DNA of 47,799 bases from Fibrobacter sp. UBA1765 (GTDB lineage: Bacteria; Fibrobacterota; Fibrobacteria; Fibrobacterales; Fibrobacteraceae). The DNA is taken from assembly GCA_002314675.1 (NCBI GenBank), contig DCGZ01000065.1, positions 30,033-77,831 of the forward strand, written 5' to 3'. The position numbers were made by a program, and so were the translations under genes. This document shows, piece after piece, positions 8,464 through 17,400 of this stretch (within the stretch, counting starts at the first letter, position 1; each line of letters begins with the position of its first letter). The notes below the pieces were generated by a model, which ran no database searches, was not told where the DNA came from, and saw nothing but the letters and a program-made list of their open reading frames with translations.

Positions 8464-11400
8464 ATGGATATTCTTGGCCGTGCCTCGGCGAAGAGTTTTT
8501 TTGCTCTTTGCTTTTTTGCCCTGTTTTCTTGTACAGCTCTCCCTGCTAACGCGCTTGTCGTAGAGCCTGCAAACAATAGCATTTTCATTTTGTTAGATGG
8601 CCTGGGATCTGCAAGCGATGGCCTGGATGGTTTCGGTTGCAAGGCCCTTGAAGAAACGGATGCCTTTGGGCGTTCTGGAGTTGCGCATGAGCTCAAGCAA
8701 CTTGTTAGCGAGGCAAATGTCTATTATAGGCCGTACTTGAACCCTTCTTTGAGCCCTGTTGAACTAGCGAAGGAGTTTGCAGAGCGTGGTCGAGCCAAGG
8801 TAGATACCAAATGCAAGCATTATAAGCGTGTCGGCTCCATTATGGACGATGCGGTGGAACATTGGTTTGACGTGAATTTGCAAAAGGTTTCTTCTGGAAC
8901 TTTTGAAACGGAAAACTTTTTGTACCAGTGGATGGTTTCCTGGAAAAAGTCGAAAGGGAAAAATCCGACTTTGGAGGATTTGAAGCTTGCACGCCCAGAC
9001 TTGATTCCGGCAAGTTTTGTCGTGATTGCAGATGGCATGGGGGGGATGGTTGCAAGGGAATATATCCAGAGCGCAAACTATAAAGGTGAAATAGCGAATG
9101 TGCTTTTCTTTGATACACCGCACGAAGGAAGTGGCTTTGCGGACCAGGCCCTGCTTGCAAAAAATTCAAATTACGAGGTTACACGCAAAGGCAAGGAGTC
9201 GCTTTCGGCAGCGATACCCCTTGTGCTTGCTGCGTATGTCCTTGGCGGAGATGAATCCTTGCTAAGGGTGCTTACAAATTTTTTAAAGCAGATTGTTCTT
9301 GGGCTTGCCGAAGATTTGGGCGGTGATGTAGGCGCATCGCAAAAGGATGTTTTTGACAAGTTTTCTATAAATGATGCCGCCCTTTGGTATTTGACTCAGG
9401 ATGCGGATTTGCGTGATGGCAAATATTCCGGTGCTATTGCAAATAGTGCATCCAATGCAAAGGCCTTGCTAGGTTCTACGCAATACCTGAATGAAGCTGG
9501 AAAGGCTACAAGTTTTGAACATCCAAACTATAACATTGTCTTTTCTAGCGGTTTGCCTGCAATAGGGAACGGTCGTCGCACATTTCCTGATTTTAAGGAG
9601 CAGAACAAGTATCATGTTTCAAACGAAAAGTTAGTGCAGGTCCTTACAGATTCTTTAAAGCGTGCTGCAAAGAAAACCTTGAATGAACAGGAATTAAATG
9701 GCATCAAGGAATATGCAAAAAATGTTGTAGACGGGGTGTCTGGTGACAATATTAAGCAAATCGGCGAATTGTTTGAAAATGCAGACAATTTGAAAAATTT
9801 GACACAGGGATATTTGAAAGACTTTGAAGATTTGCGAAGCCTGAGCTTAAATATTAATGATTTGCCGGAAACAACCAGAAAAATATTGAGAATACTTGAT
9901 AAGTATGTTCCAGATGAATACAAGTCGGAATTGATGTCGTCTATAATCAATGAATATTCCCCAAAGTATGGCGGCCTTGTTTCTAGCGTAGGCAAGTATG
10001 TGTCAAAGGGTATGGCATTAAGCGCTAGTAACCTTGCAAACTATGGCTTGAATCTTTATGACCAGGGGCGTTTTGACGTTCCTAGCTATAGTGCATACGG
10101 TGGCGCTGTTGGAATATTCAAGGAAACTCGTGTAAATCGCCAGGAGTATTCACTTGAAAATGTGAAAAACGACAGCTTAAAATATTTAAAGGACTTGTAT
10201 GAAGAAGTCGGAAAACTTGAATTTGCAAGAGAAGTTACCGATATTGGCTTGGATGCAGCTTGCAGGACTCTTGAAGAAAGCAAGGTGTGGGCTGCATACG
10301 GTAAAATTTGCAGGGCTGCAGAATTTGCAACGAATGTCGCCTTGATTGCGGATATTTCTACCAAGACTTCTAGGATTGCAAAGAATACAGGCAAGTTGCT
10401 TGCCTCAAGGAATGCTTCGCTTGCAGCGTCAGTAACGACAAGAAAAACTCTGAAGGAACAGAATCGTTTTGCTGAATATTCTGATCTTGAAGGAATGCTG
10501 TTTTCAAACCCGCATATTTCCTTGAAGACGGTTGATTTTTCTGGTATTACAGTTCCGTTGATGCTTTATCATGGAACTGGTGGCGCTGTCGGATCTTATG
10601 AAGAGTTGAAAAATGTTTTTGGCGACTCAACGGGCAAGATGTATCCGTTTGCGATAACGAATAAAAATCTTGTAAATGCAAATATGAAGATCCCAGCAGG
10701 GGCAGAAGCGCTTACGATGCAAGTTGTTGAAGGCGATTCTGTTATGCGCAATGCCTTGAAATGTTTACCAGCGATTGTTACCACGGACTTCGTGCGTGAA
10801 ATGCATTTTAATGTAGAAGATTTTTCGCCGGCGGAAATGTGGTATGTTACAATAGACTTTAATGCAGAAATTCAGTTTGCCTTTGAACGTGTTTCAAATG
10901 GCTGGACTGTGAAGGCAAAGCGTCTTGGAAATTGGAGCGAAGCCCATAGCTTGAACGCTTCGCCAATCAGGGCCGATGGCTTGTTCATTTTTAATCTCGA
11001 AGAAACTTTAAAACTTTGTGGCATTAATGATTTGAAGCTTTCTGCTATTGAGCGCGAGGGCCCAAATCTTGTGACTGTACATACCATGAATAAGATAGGG
11101 AAGCTCGGCAATCAACAGTTTTCGTTCTTTTTTCAGTCTACAACGCCATATATGCAGGAAGGATTCCCGCAGTCCTTGCAATATGTGAATGCACTAGATA
11201 GCGTGTACATTCATCTAAGCAATCTAGGAAACCCTTACAAGGTAAAAAGTGCAAAGGCATATTTGTTGAATGCCTCGGATACTCTTTATGCAAAAGCTGT
11301 GAAAATTGTAGAAGTTGAAAATGCCGCGCGTGATACCGCATGGGAACAAAAGTGGAATTTGTATTCGGCTTTGCCAGAAGTGAAAACGAATGCAAAGTTG

Positions 11401-14400
11401 AAAGATGGCATGTATACATTGCTGTGGAAGGTTACAACCGAAGCTTTGGCTGAAGGTTCCGAAATAAAGTATGAACTTAGGACAAATGTGTACATTGATA
11501 AGACAGCTCCGCAAATAGTATTTGACTTGCCAAATTCGAACCTCAAAAATACAGCTGAAGACGGCTTTTGGGGGAGTGTCGTAAATAAGGATTCTTCAAA
11601 GTACTTTGCACTTCAGAGTATTCGAAGCTATTTGAAATCAGGCAATGAAGTATTTGAAATCGCAAACGAAAAAAACTATGGCGGTACGGAAGTTCGCTTG
11701 AACTGGAATAGCTATGAAAATAGGTTGCCAAACGGTAAGGCTTTGCTATTTGCAGAAGCTATGGATTATGCCGGGAATGTGAAAACGATTTGCGATACTG
11801 TATGGATTGATAATGTTGCTCCACAGGTTGCACTAAATTCTGTCAAGTTTACGGCTGCAAAAAATACAGCGGATACGGTAAAAATAAATGCTGAATCCTT
11901 GCTGCAGTTAGAATTTGACATTGAAGAGAATCTGTTTGGAAGAAGTTCTGAAAAAATTCAGGTGGAACTCTATTTTGATGATGTCGATGGCAGCCGTTCC
12001 AAGCTTTTTGTTTGCGATACTGTGACCAATGGGAAATTGCACTTCGTCTTTAATGAACCTGAAATGCAAAAACTGTTTGATGGCGTTTATCATGTTGGCG
12101 TTGTCGTTCTTGACGAGGCTAAGAATCGTTCTTCTAAAAAATTGTTGAAGCAAATCCTTGTCGTCGATAGGACTTTGCCTGTCGTTGGTGCATTTATGCT
12201 TTCGGCACCTGTATACACGTCTTTTAAAGATCTTGAAGCTGGCATTGCATATTTGTCACAGGTCCATGACCATGTCAGAAATAGGAGTGAACTGGATTGC
12301 AAATGGAAACTTGTCGGCGAAAAGAGTACTCCTTGGCAAAATGCCGGCATAGAAAAAAATAGCGCAGCAGGGCGTGAAAATGCTCCATTTGCGGTAAGAT
12401 TTAGTGGACTGGATTCTTTGCCGAATGGACGCTATGTGGCTCATTTCGGCTGTTTCGATGCTGCTGGGAATTTCGGAAGCAATGTGGACGTTATTAGCGT
12501 AGGTTATAGGCATCCTGAAATTACGTATCCACTTTCTACGATGGATTCTACGATTACCTATGAAAATCTTGCAATTTCTGGAATTGCGCCAGACCCGATT
12601 TTGCCAGGTGGTAATGAAGCTACCGCAACATTCAAGATTGAATGGAGAAAGGACTCTGTTTGGAGTGAAAATGGAATTACATATTTGCAAAAGGTAGTTG
12701 ATCCGTACAATAGGAAACTTGCGGTATGGAATCGTTCAAAACTTTCTAAGGGCGATTATGAAGTCCGCTTGACAGTTTGCAACCAGGCAAAAGGCGATAC
12801 CATTTGTACTAGCGATGTCCAGCGCGTGTACTTGAACAATATTTCAAAAAAATCGCAGATGAAACTTGTTCTTGAAACACCTAAAGAAAGCCAGGTCGCA
12901 GGTGATAGTACGAAAATTTCAATACATCTGGATGGTGATGGCGATACCCTTGATTGGCGTCTTGATGCGCGTATAGAAGTGACTAGCCCAAGCAATAAAA
13001 ATTCAAAGGCTTTGGCTGCCCGCTATGTAAAGGAAAGAACGGATGTTTCTCCATTTACTGGAGCTATTGAAGAATTTAAAGACGGGCTGAGCGTTTTTCA
13101 GAATGCTGATGGACATTGGATGGTCCATTGGCAAGGTAGAGCTGAAGGTATAGACAAGGATGTTGCTCCAAGGCTATTGCTAAAGTTTAAAAATCAGGCG
13201 ACAGAATTTATCGGTAAGGTCGAGGGCAAAAAAGATAGCTCTGTTGTAATGGATGTCATTACCGTTGGCGAGCTTGTCGTTCCCGGTTTTGATGCCTCTT
13301 ATTCTTTTGACTTGAAAAATTTTGAAAAAGGGCTTGATCTTGAACTTGTAACAGATTCTGCTTTTACGGTGGATATTTCAAGTGTCGCCCATGCAGATAG
13401 CATTACCTATTGCGGAAAAAATTCCAAGCCAAAGTATGAAGCGATTCCAAGACTTGCAAACAGCAAGATGCTTTTTGTGAACCCGGAAGAATACAAGACT
13501 AGCTTCTATTGGGATGGACTTACGATGGGCGGCCTGTACCCAGATAAGGGGTATGCTACGCTTTTTGTAACGGCGACATCGAATCAGCAAAGTGGCATGG
13601 CCATTATGGATTCTGTGTCGTGGCTGTTAAATTTTGCACCTGTAAGCGTTGTATCTAATATGAAAAACCAGGGCAGTTTTGTGATATCAAGGGGAAGTGA
13701 TTCTAGTGAAGTCATAACACTTGGCAATGGAACCTTTGGCTATGAATTTGGAATCAAGAATCAAAAGGCAAGAGTCAGTGCCTATGTTTTAAACGATTCC
13801 CTTGAAAAAATCAAGACTCTGATTCGTGATGAAGATTATGTTGCAGGAAAGTCACTAGATTCATATTCCTTGAGTTGGGACGGAACAACCGACAATGGTT
13901 TTGTCGCAACGACTGCCGGTAAGTATTTTATCAATGTTATTGCTATTGATGAAGACGGCCATAAGGATTCCTTGTTGTATCCGTTTAACTTGCAATATGC
14001 GGGAAGCTTGTTGCCTGCTCCGATCAAGCTTACGAGTACGCTTGAATATCCTGCAGAATTGATTATGGAAGAAGCGTATACAGATGCGTCTGGAAACCTT
14101 CGCTATGTAGGTCGAGCAGATTATGAATTAGACGCGAAAGTTAGCGCAATGTACTTGCCGGACAGTGAAAAGGTATTCCGGTATACTTGGGATTTTGATA
14201 CTTCAAGTTATCAGACTCCTGCCGTGTATGAGGCTGATCGTTTTAGCATTGGCATTAGAAGGAAAAGAGAGGCTTTTGAAGTAGCCGTGGTAACACTTGT
14301 GGCGACTACTGGGTATGATATATATCCCCTTGTAGAAGTTGGAAATGCCATATTTGGGCTTTTGACAGGGGACTTGAAAAAAGCCGTAGAAAACTCCTGT

Positions 14401-17400
14401 GATGAATATAATAAAAGCTATGTCTACACAATGCGCCTGTCTAAAATGAAGTTCCATGAAACTATGGGCGCAGAGAGATTGAATGCTTCCCTTATGGATC
14501 AGAATTTTGATATTGTTGCAAAAGATAATAAAGCAAAATATCCAATCCATTTTGCTGTTAAGGTATTCCCGATAACGGATTATGAAAAAATCAGACAGAC
14601 TATGGGGAATGTTGATTCCTTGAAGGGTTATTTTAAGATAGAGGATGCAAAGGACAATGGATTTACAAATGTTAAAGATCTCTTTCACACGGATGGTCTA
14701 GGTGAAGCTCTAAAAAATTGGAATGATGATTTTGGAGCCACGAAGTTCTGGTCTTTTGAAACACAGAACTTTTATGCTGAAGCGTATGATAAAAATTTGA
14801 GAAGATCTATTCAAGACGCAGGACATTGTGAAGTAGACATGAACAATCCTGATAAGTTTGTTTGTGGCGGAGAACGTCCAAAGGATTCTGACATTACAGA
14901 TTTTAATCCTCATGCGGATATGTTTACATTGAATGTTTTTAGTAAAAATGTGGAGGACCTGAAGAGTAACGATCATGGTGATTGTACAAATAGTGGTTAC
15001 AAGAATCTTCCCGTTTATGCTTTTTTGACCGTTAATTATGAATATTGGAATCCAGAATTCGGTTATAACAATCTGGCGAATCGCTTTACACGTTTTGATC
15101 ATTCCAATAAGGTTCTTTACGGTCCTGGTGGTTATTTTTCAAAGTTCCCCAAGGATGCCTCTGTATATTGGAATTATCATGATGGCATAGATTATAAAAT
15201 TGATGAAAATTATGGCTTGGTAACACCTTTTGAAACTCAGCGTTTTATAATGCTTGACTTGGAAGAAAATCCATTGCTTTTTGCTGATGAATTGACTCTT
15301 GGTTTAAAAGAAAAATCAAAGTATACAGTAAATTTCTTTGGAACTTGTGACAAGAAAAACTTCAAGGCTTCAATTATTAGGTATGGTATTGGTAGCACTA
15401 TTACATGCGCCGATAACAAACCCTTTCAAGATTCAATTTTCCACTATGATCCAATGGAGTTTTATGTTTGGGTTTCGCAAGTTGCAAAGGTAACAGATGC
15501 AATAAAGAATGACAGCATCCATTTGCCGTATCCTTATAAAGCTACCGTAAAAGACACTTCAATTACAAACGCTTGCGAAGAATTAAAGCTTCGTGATTTG
15601 GATAAGTGCAACAAGTATTATGTCGGTGCGTCAAGATTGCATTATGGCCTGAATGACTGGAATGATTCCCAGTGGTTTGAAACTTTTGTAAATCCAGATT
15701 CTACCATGAAAAACCTTCATTCAACAAATGTTCCATTGAATGCGTTGAATGTTCCTTTTACGTCTGGTTCAGATGATCGCAAAAACGTGTATGAGGTTCA
15801 GGTCGCTAACAATCCAACGGAGTTGATGTGGAGTGTGGGACAATACCAAATGAAGCATGCAAAGATTGTCGAATCTCCACTTTCCAAATCGGAATATAAA
15901 ATTCGCCTGTTCCCAGTTAGCTTGCAGAAAAACTGGAAGGTGGAAAGGAATGAAAACAATTCTTATAGTATTTGGAATAAGGGCGTAAAGCTATCAGATT
16001 CCATTCAATACGTAAGGCTTCTTGACAGTGCCCAAAGAAATAACGTTGCTGACAAGCAGTATGTCTTATTGCCAAATATCAAGGAACAAAATCCTGGAAA
16101 TAGGATTTTTGAAAATCAGTGGATTAAGAATATCACATTTAGCGGTATCAAGATTTTAGATCGCGATACGAAACAACCGCATCAATATTTTACTGCAGAT
16201 ACATTAAATCAAGGCAGCGGAATAAAGGTTGAAAGAAATGGCAATATTCCTATGTCGCGTGAAAAAGAAATTGTTTCCTTGAAGGGCCGCGTGCCGGGAA
16301 ACAATGTTCCTTGGACACTTTCCTACATGAAAAATGGAAAAATTCTTTCACTGGAAAGCGGCATTCAAAAATCGGCAAGTTCCTTGTATAATTTTGCACC
16401 ATTGAACGTAAATACGTTGCAAGGCAATACAAGTTTCTTCTTGACGTATGGTGGCTCTGACGGCAACATGTTCTTTAAACAGCTGGATGTTCATATTGGC
16501 GAGTATGTATCAAGGCATGACACTGTTGCTGTGCAGTCCATGTATGGAGATGCAAAGGTTCAGTTTATGCCAGAATCATACGATTCTGATGTAGATGTTA
16601 CCGTGCGTACGATTGGCAAGGATGATTATAATTTAGAATTCCTTAAAAATCTGGATCCTGTTGGAACAATTGTAGAAGTTTTGCCATCGCATGTGTTCCC
16701 GGATACTTCATCAAAATGGCCTAGAGTTCAAGTAAGAATTCCAAAGGAAAATTTGACTGGAAAAGATCCAAGCGAAGTAAAAATCTACAAGATTGACTTT
16801 GCTTCAAATAAGCTTGTTCCCTTGGAACAGATTGAAAAGGTCTTTTTGAATGACAAGGAACTTGATGTTGGAATAAAAGGAAACTGGACGCATGTTCTTG
16901 TGTCTGGATTGACTAGAACGTTCTCTACATTTGCCGCATTCAATTCAAGCTATGCGGATTCTGTGAACGCATTGAACGAGATTGATGTCGTTGAACATTT
17001 TGGCTGTGACAAAATCAGTACCGAAAGTATTTGGATGGGAACTGAAAATGGCTTCTTGGATTATCCAAATCCATGTTCCGGTAGCGGTGTATACCTGTTG
17101 CAACTTCGTTCCGGTCGTGATGTTGTCTTGGAATATCAGGGAATGTTGGGTGACGATATCCATGTTGAAGTTCGCAAGGAAAACTTGCAAGTACAAGATC
17201 CGTATTTTGGTTCGCGCCTTGCTTTGTTCAGCAAAGATGGCAAGCTGGAACAGTTGATTGGCCCTACCGTATTTGTTGACAGCGTCGCTCCTTCTATTGA
17301 AGATTTTTCTGTAAAAACATTGGAGGCCGGCGCAAATCGACGCATTGAAGTAAATGCATCTCTTGATGATGTCGGCAGCGGAATAAAGAATGTTGTTCTT

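Noticed and set aside
8464..8560. Lipoprotein signal in the giant protein (LFSC)
   Set aside because: The residue before the last position of the lipobox is F, which is atypical, and a good signal peptidase I site (PANA) follows. An ordinary secreted protein is more likely.
12256..12690. Antisense frames within the giant gene (12256-12690, 14203-14688, 16945-17421 and others)
   Set aside because: They are shadows of one continuous, well-supported plus-strand gene and show no recognisable domains or start signals.
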